A DNA stretch of 64,000 nt from Paraburkholderia mimosarum LMG 23256 = NBRC 106338 (GTDB lineage: Bacteria; Pseudomonadota; Gammaproteobacteria; Burkholderiales; Burkholderiaceae): positions 49,476 through 113,475 of the forward strand of contig NZ_BBJJ01000025.1 of the NCBI RefSeq assembly GCF_000739815.1. The letters are read 5' to 3'. Below the pieces are notes generated by a model. The model was not told where the DNA came from, did no database searches, and saw nothing but the letters and a program-made list of their open reading frames with translations. Position 1 is the first letter of the stretch; the number at the start of each line of letters is the position of its first letter. A program made the translations under genes and the position numbers. This document shows positions 27,753 to 39,579 of this stretch, one piece after another.

Positions 27753-28775
27753 ATGATTGGCAACCTTATCGACATCGCAAGGCAAATCCGGCAGAGCGAA
27801 GGTTTCAAGAATGCGCTCAACACGCCGGTACGCCTTTCCCTGCATGCGCGGCAGCGCTTGAACCGCGGTTACTTCGTCATCGAGATCCGCGCCAATTCAG
27901 GCTTTTTCTCCGTGATGCAAATCGTTTTGTGCTGCCTCCTGTATTGCGAGGAAAGGAATTTGACGCCCATGATTTCGGCGCGTGGCGGCAGCTATGGCGA
28001 CGCCGAAGGCAAGGTGGACTGGCTCGGCGAATGCTTTGACAACATCACGCCGGTACCCGTGCCGCCCTCAGGCCTGCGTTTGCGAACGTCCATCGTGAGC
28101 GATCTGAGCGATCTGGGCTTTCGTCGTTACGAGCTGGACCTCGAACTCAAGCGCGCGAGCACAGTGTTCCTGTCGAACTTTCGGCCGGCAACGGCGATTC
28201 GCGCGGAAGTCGAAGCAATACGGCGGCGGCTCCACATTGGTGCGTCGACGTTAGGCGTGCATTTTCGCGGCACCGACAAGAAATACGAAGCGCATACCAT
28301 CGAATGGGATGCGCTTTGCCGCAGGGTCGAGGAAACGCTCGCCGCCGAGCCCCAGCTGACGAACATCTTCGTATCGAGCGACGAACAACCCTTCCTCAAT
28401 TTTTTCGTGAATCGCGGTTTCGCCGTGCCCGTCAACGTGGCGCCTGCCAGGCTGCTCTCGACGGGCGAGAAGCCCGTGCACTTCAGCGGCCATCCCGGAC
28501 TCGCCATCGGCCGCGAGGCACTCGTCGCGAGCCTGCTGCTCGCGAGTTGCGGGTATCTGCTGAAGACACCTTCGTACCTCTCGGGCTGGTCGAAGGTTTT
28601 CAATCCATCGCTGCCCGTGAAGCTCGTTGTGCCGCCGCGCGACAGTGCTTTCTGGTTTCCCGATAACCAGATATGGACCGAACAGCAAACGAGCGGCGGC
28701 GACCTCGCGGATCTCGAGGATCTGCAAATCGCACAATCGGATCCGCCTCTCACTGAAACCGGCTCGACCGCCTGA
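27753..28775 (+). CDS. Fucosyltransferase-like (NodZ/GT23-type fold) protein
   Basis: 340 residues; the ATG at 27753 follows GACAGGAGAGACGTGGC. LGVHFRGTDK (residues ~166-175) corresponds to the H-x-R-x-T/G-D donor-binding motif of alpha-1,6-fucosyltransferases and related enzymes; the later FVSSDEQPFLNFF and EALVASLLLASCGYLLKTPS are the other conserved blocks of that GT-B fold. Such enzymes move fucose or a related sugar from a GDP-sugar to a glycan. The canonical second arginine of HxRRxD is Gly here. No polysaccharide cluster surrounds it. It could equally act on a surface glycan or an exported oligosaccharide. Confidence 0.65.
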   Translation: MIGNLIDIARQIRQSEGFKNALNTPVRLSLHARQRLNRGYFVIEIRANSGFFSVMQIVLCCLLYCEERNLTPMISARGGSYGDAEGKVDWLGECFDNITPVPVPPSGLRLRTSIVSDLSDLGFRRYELDLELKRASTVFLSNFRPATAIRAEVEAIRRRLHIGASTLGVHFRGTDKKYEAHTIEWDALCRRVEETLAAEPQLTNIFVSSDEQPFLNFFVNRGFAVPVNVAPARLLSTGEKPVHFSGHPGLAIGREALVASLLLASCGYLLKTPSYLSGWSKVFNPSLPVKLVVPPRDSAFWFPDNQIWTEQQTSGGDLADLEDLQIAQSDPPLTETGSTA

Positions 28776-29379
28776 AGTTCCGGTTTTTCATCGCCCTCGG
28801 CACTCTCGCGCTTCGTTCTCGAGAACGGCGGCAAGTCTGCCTCGCGCTACGAACTCGAAAGTGGCAGGCGCTAGTGGACGCGCTACGCGACGCACTTCAC
28901 GCGGCCGCCAGACGCGACGGCGCGAACGCGCCGAACGCGTTGCTGCGCAGTCACGCAATCGGGACAGGCCGCTTTCGCCGCCCGTAGTGGCTTCATTTAA
29001 GGCGCCGGACGGCACGTCGATGGATGGGAGCTCCGTACCTTGCTGCGCCGACACGAAAACACGGGCAAGTTCGAAAAGGATGCGTCTGAACATCGGACAT
29101 TCTCCGGGATGACTACTGCTCCGGACGCCCTTGCCCGATGAGTGTCTAATCTGTCCGCCGCGATGCCTGTGATCGCATTGGGCCAGCGTCGATGCTGGCC
29201 TTCGCCGGGACGTGGATAGTGTCAGAGCGCCGGCACGTGTCCGGACCGCTTGCATCTGACATTCCATCAGCGTGCATTCTCCGTGGACAAAATTCCGGGG
29301 ACAAGCCTTTGCGCGAAGATCGATTGCCGGCATGGAGGCAACCGCGAACGACGAGGTATGCATCGCCTGGCAACGCGCC
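28776..29379. other. Intergenic region right of the fucosyltransferase-like gene
   Basis: About 600 bases with no firmly supported gene. A minus-strand frame (start near 29088, preceded by GGAGAATGTCCG) begins MFRRILFELARVFVSAQQGT but soon becomes Arg/Ala-rich and is not recognisable. A perfect hairpin, GGCCAGC with GCTGGCC around a 6-base loop, lies at 29181-29200 without a U-run. Confidence 0.4.
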
Positions 29380-32112
<2,733 letters not shown>

Positions 32113-32229
32113 GGGCATCTCCTTCTACTCGGACCTTGGCGTCGGATATTGCGCGGCGCGCGAGCGCGTCGAGAGTCACATGCTAGCGCGGTTTGTCCGC
32201 ACACTGGCAATACAGCGGATGCTGCGGTC

Positions 32230-34197
32230 TTAGCACGCGTCGCCGAGCCGTTTGAGCACGCGCAGCAGTTCGCCGAGCGACCACGCCTGGAACGGTGCGC
32301 CGCCCGGCACGTGCGGCGCATCTCCATCGGCGACTTCGGAAACATGATCGAGCCCCGCATGGTCGAGATGCGCGAGCAGAGGCGCCACGAAATGCGCATG
32401 CGCGTGCGCGCGTTGCGCCGCGCCTTCGCCGTTCACGCGCAGCCACGCCTCCACGAAGGGTCCGAGCAGCCAGGGCCAGACGGTGCCCTGATGATAGGCG
32501 CCGTCGCGCTCCAGGACGCCGCCCCGGTATCGGCCGCGATAGGCGGGGTCCGACGGCGAGAGCGTGCGCAACCCCATCGGTGTGAGCAGATGCGCTTGAA
32601 CCTGCGCGACGACCGCGCGCGCCGCATCGCCTTCGAGCAGCGCGAACGGCAGGCCGCCGATCGCGAAGATCTGATTGGGCCGGATCGAGCGATCGATGGC
32701 GCCCCGAACATGATCGACGTCGATCACGTCGAACAACGCGCCCGTCGACGAATCGACGAAGCGCGCGGCGAACGAGGCGCTGGCGCGCGCTTCGAGTTCG
32801 CGCCAGCGCGTGTCCCATGCGCAGGCGATGCGCAGTGCGTTGATCCACAGCGCCTGAATTTCGACCGGCTTGCCGATGCGCGGCGTGACGACCCAGTCCC
32901 CCGCCTTCGCATCCATCCACGTGAGCTGCACGCCCGGCACGCCGGCGCGCAGCAGCCCATCGCGCGGATCGGCGGCGATCGCATAGCGCGTGCCGCGCGC
33001 ATAGCCGTCCAGGATCGCTTCGACCGCGCCTCGCAGCACGTGCCGCGCCGCGTCCGGCACGTTCGCTGCGGCGAAATAATCGTGCACGGCGACGACGAAC
33101 CACAGCGATGCATCGACCGAGTTGTATTCGGGCGCACCGCCGGCGTCGGGAAATCGGTTCGGCAACATGCCTTCGGAAACCGTCGACGCCCATTCGAGCA
33201 GGATCGCGCCCGCCTCTTCGTAGCGGCCATTCGCGAGCAACAGGCCACGCATCGCGATGAAGGTGTCGCGGCCCCAGTCGGTGAACCAGGGGTAGCCGGC
33301 GACGATCGTGCGGCCATCGCCGCGCGTGACGACATAGGCATCCGCCGAGCACGCCAGGCGAGCGCCGCGCGACGCCCGGCGCAAGGCCTCGAAGCCGGCG
33401 AGCAGCACGGCGCGGCTCGCCGCGCTTTCGCTCGCTTCACGCACTGTATTGGCCGTGTCACGGAATGGTTGCGCGCGCAACAGGATCACGGCGTCGCCTT
33501 GGCCGAGATCGAAGGAGAACACGCCGGGCGACGCGAGATCCTCTACACAGTCGAGACCGCGCTCTCGTTCGCGCACATAGCAGAAGTTGCGGTACCAGTC
33601 CGGCGCATGCGCATAGCTTCCGTTCGAGCGCGCGACGATGGCAGGAAGATTGCCGTACGGTTGCCAGCGCACCCGCTCGCCGTCGATCTGCGCGTCGAAC
33701 ACGAACGCCGGATTCTCGTGATGCAGCGCGTGGTAATCGCGGCCGGACATCAACGGGCGCACTTTCAGCACCGGCGCGGCTGCATCGCTGCGCGCCGCTG
33801 CTTCGAGGCGCCAGCGCAGCACGGTCTCACAACTGGCCTTTGCAACGAAGACTTCGGCGGTGAGCACGGCGCCGTCGCCCAGCCGGTAGCGCCATGTCGG
33901 CCACGGCGACGTGTCGAAGCTCGCCATGCGCTGCGTCGTATCGGGCGCGAGAATATCGGGCGCGTAGCGCTGCATCGTCAGCGCAGTCTTGCGGCCCCCG
34001 TACTCGAGCCACGCCTCGATGCCGTTAACGAGCACCACGCGGCCGGTGGGCGGCTGCGTCGCCGCCAACAGCAGTGCGTGGTAGCGGCGCGTACGCGCGG
34101 TGCCGGCCGTGCCCGACGCGAATCCGCCCGAGCCGTCAGCTTCGAGCCATTCGTCGTCGAGGCAGGCAGCATCGATGGGGCTTTCGAGGCGCGTCAT
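32230..34197 (-). CDS. Amylo-alpha-1,6-glucosidase-type glycogen debranching enzyme
   Basis: 655 residues from the ATG at 34197. EWLEADGSGGFASGTAGTAR is the N-terminal GDE motif; the catalytic (alpha/alpha)6 barrel carries IVAGYPWFTDWGRDTFIAMR, PNRFPDAGGAPEYNSVDASL and the late HQGTVWPWLLGPFVEAWLR. These motifs are shared with the glucosidase half of eukaryotic debranching enzyme; bacteria use it to cut alpha-1,6 branches. The gene ends 118 bases before the GH63-like start and begins 20 bases after the epimerase stop, on the same strand, so epimerase, debranching enzyme and glucosidase may be one operon for alpha-glucan metabolism. Confidence 0.9.
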   Translation of the reverse strand: MTRLESPIDAACLDDEWLEADGSGGFASGTAGTARTRRYHALLLAATQPPTGRVVLVNGIEAWLEYGGRKTALTMQRYAPDILAPDTTQRMASFDTSPWPTWRYRLGDGAVLTAEVFVAKASCETVLRWRLEAAARSDAAAPVLKVRPLMSGRDYHALHHENPAFVFDAQIDGERVRWQPYGNLPAIVARSNGSYAHAPDWYRNFCYVRERERGLDCVEDLASPGVFSFDLGQGDAVILLRAQPFRDTANTVREASESAASRAVLLAGFEALRRASRGARLACSADAYVVTRGDGRTIVAGYPWFTDWGRDTFIAMRGLLLANGRYEEAGAILLEWASTVSEGMLPNRFPDAGGAPEYNSVDASLWFVVAVHDYFAAANVPDAARHVLRGAVEAILDGYARGTRYAIAADPRDGLLRAGVPGVQLTWMDAKAGDWVVTPRIGKPVEIQALWINALRIACAWDTRWRELEARASASFAARFVDSSTGALFDVIDVDHVRGAIDRSIRPNQIFAIGGLPFALLEGDAARAVVAQVQAHLLTPMGLRTLSPSDPAYRGRYRGGVLERDGAYHQGTVWPWLLGPFVEAWLRVNGEGAAQRAHAHAHFVAPLLAHLDHAGLDHVSEVADGDAPHVPGGAPFQAWSLGELLRVLKRLGDAC

Positions 34198-34216
34198 CGG
34201 ATCAACCTGCGCTCGC

Positions 34217-35119
34217 CTACGGGTTGAAGCGTTTCACTTCATCGCGCCAGTAATGCTGCTGCCGCCAGCCGAGCAGACGTTTGAGCTTTTCGTTGCTGAG
34301 CAGCGTCTCGAACTCGCCGAGCGCCTTCTTGACCGGCACGCCGGGATAGTACCGGTCGAGCAGCACCTGGGTCGGCTGGTCGGAGGACACATCGTCCGCA
34401 GCGACATTCATGATCTCGAAGCCCAGCCCGTCCGTTTCGATCGCCAGCCTGCACGCATTGGCGAGGTCTCGCCCGTCGATATAGCTCCACGCAATGCGCT
34501 TGCGCAGCGCGGGATCCTTGAGCCATGTGGAGAACTTCGCGTAGTCGTCGGGATCGAGCACGTTGCCAATGCGAAAACAATAGATGTCCGAACCCGTGCG
34601 CGCCTGGAACGCTTTTGCCGTCACTTCGTTGACCACTTTCGACGTGGCGTAGCTGTCCATCGGATCCACCGGATAGTCCTCGTCGAGCGGAAAATACGCG
34701 GGATCGCGATGCCTGTGAGCGAACACCACGCCGTACGTCGTCTCGCTCGACGCCACGATCACCTTGCGCACGCCCAGCTTCGAGGCCGCATCGAGAATGT
34801 TGTACGTGCTCATCACGTTGATGCGGTAGACCTCGTTGTCGGTCGTCAGCATGATGCGCGGGATCGCTGCAAAGTGAACGATCGCATCGATCGGCTTCGG
34901 CTCCAGGTCGTCGGCGAACTCCACCGGCGCGGTGGTCGAGGCGATCGCATTGAAAACCTGGCCGGCGTCGGTGATGTCCGCGATCAGCGTGCGCGCCGTG
35001 CGCTGCGGCATGGGCACACGGTCCAGATTCAACACTTCGTAGCCATGCTTGACCAGGTCCTCGACCACCCATTTTCCGGCGAGGCCGCTGCCTCCCGTCA
35101 CAATCACTCGCTTCGTCAT
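34217..35119 (-). CDS. NAD-dependent epimerase/dehydratase (extended SDR)
   Basis: 300 residues from an ATG at 35119 behind GGAGGAGAG. TGGSGLAG (8-15) is the NAD-binding glycine motif and YATSK (157-161) is the catalytic Tyr/Lys pair, with Ser/Thr in VASSETTYG. The set is that of UDP-sugar epimerases and dehydratases. The C-terminal GFEIMNVAADDVSSDQPTQ and LLGWRQQHYWRDEVKRF region defines the sugar pocket but does not tell which sugar. It lies upstream of the debranching enzyme, 20 bases apart. Confidence 0.88.
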   Translation of the reverse strand: MTKRVIVTGGSGLAGKWVVEDLVKHGYEVLNLDRVPMPQRTARTLIADITDAGQVFNAIASTTAPVEFADDLEPKPIDAIVHFAAIPRIMLTTDNEVYRINVMSTYNILDAASKLGVRKVIVASSETTYGVVFAHRHRDPAYFPLDEDYPVDPMDSYATSKVVNEVTAKAFQARTGSDIYCFRIGNVLDPDDYAKFSTWLKDPALRKRIAWSYIDGRDLANACRLAIETDGLGFEIMNVAADDVSSDQPTQVLLDRYYPGVPVKKALGEFETLLSNEKLKRLLGWRQQHYWRDEVKRFNP

Positions 35120-35227
35120 GTGCTTCTCTCCTCCAGTCTGTTTTCAGGGGCGACCGCCAACTGTCGTGATGGTCGCGCAATTTCAGCCGCGCTGCTTCGA
35201 TCGAAAAATCATTGAGCGACCCGGCCG

Positions 35228-36703
35228 TCAAACCTCGATACCGAGCGCAACGATCCGCCGGTACAGCGTCGCGCGCGCCATGCCGATCTGCGCGGCGGCT
35301 TTCGTCACGTGGCCGCCCGCCGCGCGCAGCGCATCGGTCAGGAAGCGACGCTCGAAATCGTGCATCGCCTCTTCGTACTGTTGCACACCGGCGCGATCGG
35401 GCGAGGCGGCAAGCGGTGTATCGCGCCGGTCGTGAGCCATGTCGCGCGCCTCGTCCTCGGCCCGATGCCCGCGCCCGTCGCCGATGAAGCGCGCGAGCGA
35501 ACGCGCATCGATTCTCTCGTTCTCCGATAGCAGCACCGCGCGCTCGAGCGTATTGCGCAGCTCGCGCACGTTGCCTGGCCAGCTGTACGCGCACAGCACC
35601 GCGAGCGCATCGCGGTCGAGTTCGAGATGCACGGCTCCGCTTTCCACGGAAAGCTTGTCGAGGATCGCATAGGCCATCGCCTCGATGTCGGCGAGGCGCT
35701 CACGCAGCGGCGGCACGCGGATCGTCAGCACGTTGATTCGATAATAGAGATCCGCGCGAAACCTGCCCTGCGCTACCAGCGCGGGCAAATCCGCCGAGGT
35801 TGCCGCGATGATGCGCACGTCGGTATGCACGATGCGATTCGAGCCGAGCGGCTCGAATTCCTGCTCCTGCAAGACCCGCAGCAATTTACCCTGGAGCGCG
35901 AGGGGCATGTCGCCGATCTCGTCGAGAAACAGCGTCCCGCCCTGTGCCAGTTCGAACTTGCCGATGCGCCCCTTGCGGTCCGCACCCGTGTAAGCGCCGG
36001 CTTCCGCGCCGAAGAACTCCAGTTCCAGCAGCGTGTCGGGAATCGCCGCCACGTTCACCGTCACGAGCGGCCCGTCCGCGCGGCCGGACGCGCCGTGTAT
36101 GGCGTGCGCAAGCAGTTCCTTGCCCGTGCCCGTTTCGCCGAGCAGCAGCACGGGCGACGCGAGACGCGCGGCCCGGCGCGCCTGGCGCTTGACTTCGAGA
36201 CTCGCGGCGCTCGTGCCGATCAGGCTGGAGAAGCTGTACTTCGCGCGACGCACCTGCGCAAGCGACTGGCGCGTGCTGATCAGCTCGGCGCGCAACCGCG
36301 CGTACTGGCTGAAGAGCGGCGAGAGCCCCTTGAGCTCGTTGAACAGCACGAAGCCGACCGCGCCGATCGTTTCGCCGTTGTCGTCCTTGATCGGCAGCCG
36401 CGTGACGACGATCGGGTCGCGATCGGTTTCGAGAATGTCGAGGAGGATGGGCTCGCCGCCCTTCACGACCTCGCGCATCATGCTGTTCGGAATGACGCTT
36501 TCGCAATCGAGGCCGATCACCGCCGCCGGGTCGTCGAATCCGAAGCGTGCCGCGTAGTCCTTGTTGATCCAGACGACGCGCGCGTTGCGATCGACGATAA
36601 CGGTGCCTTCGCTGAACTTGTCGAGTGATTGAAAGAGCGATTGCATCGCCAGCTTGCGCACGTGGTCGAAGTCGGCCAGCAGCGCGGTCGTTTCGATTTC
36701 CAT
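35228..36703 (-). CDS. Sigma-54-dependent activator with PAS sensor, divergent from 3-hydroxybutyrate genes
   Basis: 491 residues. Residues ~20-130 are a PAS domain (EGTVIVDRNARVVWINKDYA, DCESVIPNSMMREVVKGGEP). The AAA+ domain has Walker A GETGTGKE (189-196), the sigma-54 contact loop GAYTGA (236-241, where most family members read GAFTGA), Walker B GGTLFLDEIG and a sensor R-finger region (PLRERLADIEAM). A Fis-type helix-turn-helix ends the protein (GGHVTKAAAQIGMARATLYR). It probably senses an intermediate through PAS, then drives sigma-54 RNA polymerase at the promoter before the permease gene. The intervening 340 bases contain an inverted repeat (36741-36779) and a sigma-54 site (36954-36969). 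Confidence 0.93.
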   Translation of the reverse strand: MEIETTALLADFDHVRKLAMQSLFQSLDKFSEGTVIVDRNARVVWINKDYAARFGFDDPAAVIGLDCESVIPNSMMREVVKGGEPILLDILETDRDPIVVTRLPIKDDNGETIGAVGFVLFNELKGLSPLFSQYARLRAELISTRQSLAQVRRAKYSFSSLIGTSAASLEVKRQARRAARLASPVLLLGETGTGKELLAHAIHGASGRADGPLVTVNVAAIPDTLLELEFFGAEAGAYTGADRKGRIGKFELAQGGTLFLDEIGDMPLALQGKLLRVLQEQEFEPLGSNRIVHTDVRIIAATSADLPALVAQGRFRADLYYRINVLTIRVPPLRERLADIEAMAYAILDKLSVESGAVHLELDRDALAVLCAYSWPGNVRELRNTLERAVLLSENERIDARSLARFIGDGRGHRAEDEARDMAHDRRDTPLAASPDRAGVQQYEEAMHDFERRFLTDALRAAGGHVTKAAAQIGMARATLYRRIVALGIEV

Positions 36704-36740
36704 TCGGTTCTTTTCGTCGGTCGGGCCGTTGCGGCCATGA

Positions 36741-36779
36741 ATTCTCGTTTTCGGGACCGATTATCCCAGAAATGAGAAT
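36741..36779. promoter_or_regulatory. Candidate upstream activator site (long inverted repeat)
   Basis: Arm 1 ATTCTCGTTTTCGGGA (36741-36756) and arm 2 TCCCAGAAATGAGAAT (36764-36779) are reverse complements at 13 of 16 positions around a 7-base centre. It lies about 175 bases before the sigma-54 promoter, the usual distance for an activator site. A related half-site, CGTCTCAATTCCGGGA, is at 36851-36866 (12 of 16 with the symmetric arm). Binding by the divergent activator is inferred. Confidence 0.65.
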
Positions 36780-36953
36780 GCGCCGCGCGCCCGAGATTCA
36801 TGGGCCTGCGCGGCGGATCGGCTTGCGGGCGCGTGCTTTTGCGCCCATGCCGTCTCAATTCCGGGACACCTTGCGGCCACAACCATCCTGGCCGATGCCG
36901 GGCACCCGCCGCTGGCCGGCATAGCGCCCTCTCCCGCAGGGCTTGCAGCCCGT

Positions 36954-36969
36954 TGGCACATATCGTGCT
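36954..36969 (+). promoter_or_regulatory. Sigma-54 promoter of the permease/dehydrogenase operon
   Basis: TGGCACATATCGTGCT matches the consensus TGGCAC-N7/8-TTGCW: GG and GC lie exactly 10 bases apart as required for -24/-12. The transcript would start near 36980, leaving a leader of about 60 bases before the GntP permease ATG at 37043. Confidence 0.8.
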
Positions 36970-37042
36970 GTATTGCGCGGTCGTGCCGGCAACGGCGCGC
37001 AGAACAAACACACCTGCACGAATAAACCCAACTGGAGACAAG

Positions 37043-38443
37043 ATGTCCTTTGTGATCGTGATCGCCGCTTTGGCGTTCCTGATGTTCGTGGCCTATCGCG
37101 GCTACAGCGTCATCCTCTTCGCGCCCATCGCCGCACTAGGCGCCGTCCTGTTGATCGAACCCGCCGCTGTCGCACCCGTCTTTTCCGGCATCTTCATGGA
37201 AAAGATGGTGGGCTTCGTGAAGCTCTACTTTCCCGTGTTCCTGCTAGGCGCCGTGTTTGGCAAGGTCATCGAACTCTCGGGCTTTTCCGAAGCGATCGTC
37301 CACGCCGCCATCCGCTATATCGGCCGCTCGCGCGCGAATGCCGTGATCGTTGCCGTATGCGCACTGCTCACGTACGGCGGCGTGTCGCTCTTCGTCGTCG
37401 TGTTCGCGGTGTATCCGTTCGCCGCCGAACTCTATCGCCAGAGCAATATTCCCAAGCGCCTCATGCCCGGCGCCATCGCACTCGGCGCATTCACGTTCAC
37501 GATGGATTCGCTGCCCGGCACGCCGCAAATCCAGAACATCATTCCCACCACGTTCTTCAAGACCACCGCCTGGGCCGCGCCCTGGCTCGGCGTAATCGGC
37601 TCGCTCTTCATCATCGTGGTCGGTCTTTCGTACCTCGAATGGCGCCGCCGCAGCGCCATGGCGAAGGGTGAAGGCTATGGCACGTCGCTCGTGAACGAGC
37701 CCGACCGCGTGGAGACGGGCAATCTTCCGCATCCGGCGCTGGCCATTGCGCCGCTCGTGCTCGTTGGCGTCGCCAACTTCGTGCTGACGAAATGGATTCC
37801 GCAGTGGTACGGCGAGAGCTTCACCGTGGCACCCGACGTGCTGCCCGGCATTCACGCGCCCGTGACCGTGGCCGTGAAAAGCGTCGTGGCCATCTGGGCC
37901 GTGCAGGGCGCACTGCTGCTCGGCATACTGCTTGTCATCGCGACGGCGTTCGGCCGCGTGAAGGCGCGTTTCGCGGCCGGCACGAAAATGGCCGTGAGCG
38001 GCGCGCTGCTCGCCACGCTCAACACCGCTTCCGAGTATGGCTTCGGCGGCGTGATCTCGGCGCTGCCCGGCTTCCTCGTGATCGGCAATGCGCTCAAGGC
38101 CATCCCGAATCCGCTCGTCAACGCCGCTGTGTCGGTCTCGGCGCTCGCGGGTATCACGGGCTCCGCTTCGGGCGGCATGAGCATCGCGCTGGCCGCGATG
38201 TCGGACACCTTCATCAAGACCGCGCAGACCATGCACATTCCGATGGAGGTCCTCCACCGTGTCGTGGCCATGGCGAGCGGCGGCATGGATACGCTGCCGC
38301 ACAACGGCGCGGTGATCACGCTGCTCGCGGTCACGGGCCTCACGCACCGGGAGTCGTATCGCGACATCTTCGCCGTGACCATCATCAAGACGCTCGCCGT
38401 CTTCTTCGTCATCGCCGTGTTCTACCTCACCGGTATCGTCTGA
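37043..38443 (+). CDS. GntP-family permease, probably for 3-hydroxybutyrate
   Basis: 466 residues, about 12 helices, from the ATG at 37043 with GGAGACAAG upstream. MSFVIVIAALAFLMFVAYRG, the YGGVSLFVVVFAVYPF region, and ALLATLNTASEYGFGGVISA and TGSASGGMSIALAA with its conserved glycine/serine pattern are GntP hallmarks. Members import gluconate or short hydroxy acids with protons. The next gene on the same strand, 24 bases on, encodes D-3-hydroxybutyrate dehydrogenase, and the activator is of the type that governs catabolic operons, so the likely cargo is 3-hydroxybutyrate. The substrate is inferred from context. Confidence 0.88.
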   Translation: MSFVIVIAALAFLMFVAYRGYSVILFAPIAALGAVLLIEPAAVAPVFSGIFMEKMVGFVKLYFPVFLLGAVFGKVIELSGFSEAIVHAAIRYIGRSRANAVIVAVCALLTYGGVSLFVVVFAVYPFAAELYRQSNIPKRLMPGAIALGAFTFTMDSLPGTPQIQNIIPTTFFKTTAWAAPWLGVIGSLFIIVVGLSYLEWRRRSAMAKGEGYGTSLVNEPDRVETGNLPHPALAIAPLVLVGVANFVLTKWIPQWYGESFTVAPDVLPGIHAPVTVAVKSVVAIWAVQGALLLGILLVIATAFGRVKARFAAGTKMAVSGALLATLNTASEYGFGGVISALPGFLVIGNALKAIPNPLVNAAVSVSALAGITGSASGGMSIALAAMSDTFIKTAQTMHIPMEVLHRVVAMASGGMDTLPHNGAVITLLAVTGLTHRESYRDIFAVTIIKTLAVFFVIAVFYLTGIV

Positions 38444-38467
38444 CCGGCATTCACACGAGGCTCACTC

Positions 38468-39259
38468 ATGCACCACACCAACAGGCCCGCCCTCGCGGGA
38501 AAGACCGCCGTCGTCACCGGGTCGACGAGCGGCATCGGGCTCGGCATTGCGACCGCGCTGGCCCGCGCGGGCGCCAACCTCGTCCTGAACGGATTCGGCG
38601 ACCCGACTGGCGCACTCGCCCAGATCGAAGCCACCGGCGTGCGCGCCGTGCATCACAACGCGGACATGAGCCGCCCGGCCGAGATCGAAGCGCTCATCAC
38701 CTTCGCAGCGCAGACGTTCGGCGGTCTCGACATCCTCGTCAACAACGCAGGTATTCAGTACGTCGAAACAATCGAGAACTTTCCGGTCGAGCGCTGGGAT
38801 CAGATCATCGCGATCAATCTGAGCGCGACGTTTCACGCGACGCGCGCGGCGCTTCCCATCATGCGCGCGGCGGGCTGGGGACGCGTGATCAATGTCGCGT
38901 CGGTGCATGGGCTCGTCGGGTCGGTCGGCAAGTCGGCGTATGTCGCGGCCAAGCACGGCGTCATCGGGCTCACCAAGGTGGCCGCGCTGGAAACGGCGCG
39001 CAGCGGCATTACCGTCAATGCGATCTGCCCGGGCTGGGTGCTCACGCCCCTCGTGCAGAAGCAGATCGACGACCTCGCCCATCGCGAGGCGCTGTCCATC
39101 GAAGATGCGACCCTCAAGCTGCTGGGCGAGAAACAGCCGTCAGCACGCTTTGCGAGCGTCGAGCAGATTGGCGGCGTGGCCGTGTTCCTGTGCTCGGAGG
39201 CGGCCAGCGAAATGCGTGGCGCAGAGCTCAAGGTCGATGGAGGATGGCTCGCGCAGTAA
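38468..39259 (+). CDS. bdhA: D-3-hydroxybutyrate dehydrogenase
   Basis: 263 residues. TGSTSGIG (17-24) binds NAD, NNAG is at 92-95, Ser145 with Tyr158/Lys162 (YVAAK) is the catalytic set, and ICPGWVLTPLVQKQIDDLA with RFASVEQIGGVAVFL are the substrate-loop and C-terminal signatures of hydroxybutyrate dehydrogenases. It oxidises (R)-3-hydroxybutyrate to acetoacetate in the cytosol, opening PHB breakdown products to central metabolism. It is 24 bases after the permease gene and presumably shares the sigma-54 promoter. A GC-rich hairpin-like run follows near 39325-39345. Confidence 0.93.
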   Translation: MHHTNRPALAGKTAVVTGSTSGIGLGIATALARAGANLVLNGFGDPTGALAQIEATGVRAVHHNADMSRPAEIEALITFAAQTFGGLDILVNNAGIQYVETIENFPVERWDQIIAINLSATFHATRAALPIMRAAGWGRVINVASVHGLVGSVGKSAYVAAKHGVIGLTKVAALETARSGITVNAICPGWVLTPLVQKQIDDLAHREALSIEDATLKLLGEKQPSARFASVEQIGGVAVFLCSEAASEMRGAELKVDGGWLAQ

Positions 39260-39579
39260 GGGCGACAGCGGCGCGGGCTCGCGCAACGAGTCGCCCTGAA
39301 CGATACGACGGCTGAATGCCAAGGGCTGGCCGGGGGGGCCGGTCATCCATCGACGACTTTAGCGGTGCGCTTGCATTCTGGCCGCCAGGTCTCACCCACA
39401 CGCGCGGGTTCGCCGCGATGATTTCGGTGGCTGATCGGTCTCGTGAACGTCACAACCACCTGCCCGCCCTGCTTCGACGGCTGCTCGATCGCCCTCGCAG
39501 GCAGGCTCCCGGCTACACTCCCGCCCGCCGGATGGGCTCTGTGCGGCGCAACGGCGGCCCACCCCCGCAACGCCCAGTT
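39260..39579. other. Convergent intergenic region between bdhA and the phasin gene
   Basis: About 320 bases with no supported gene. GGCTGGCC and GGCCGGTC around 39323-39346 form a short GC-rich inverted repeat near the end of the bdhA transcript but without a U-tract. The two genes point towards each other. Confidence 0.45.

Noticed and set aside
28788..29363. 191-codon minus-strand frame beside the fucosyltransferase-like gene
   Set aside because: Arg/Ala-rich with no domain; only an inner segment looks protein-like, too weak to call.
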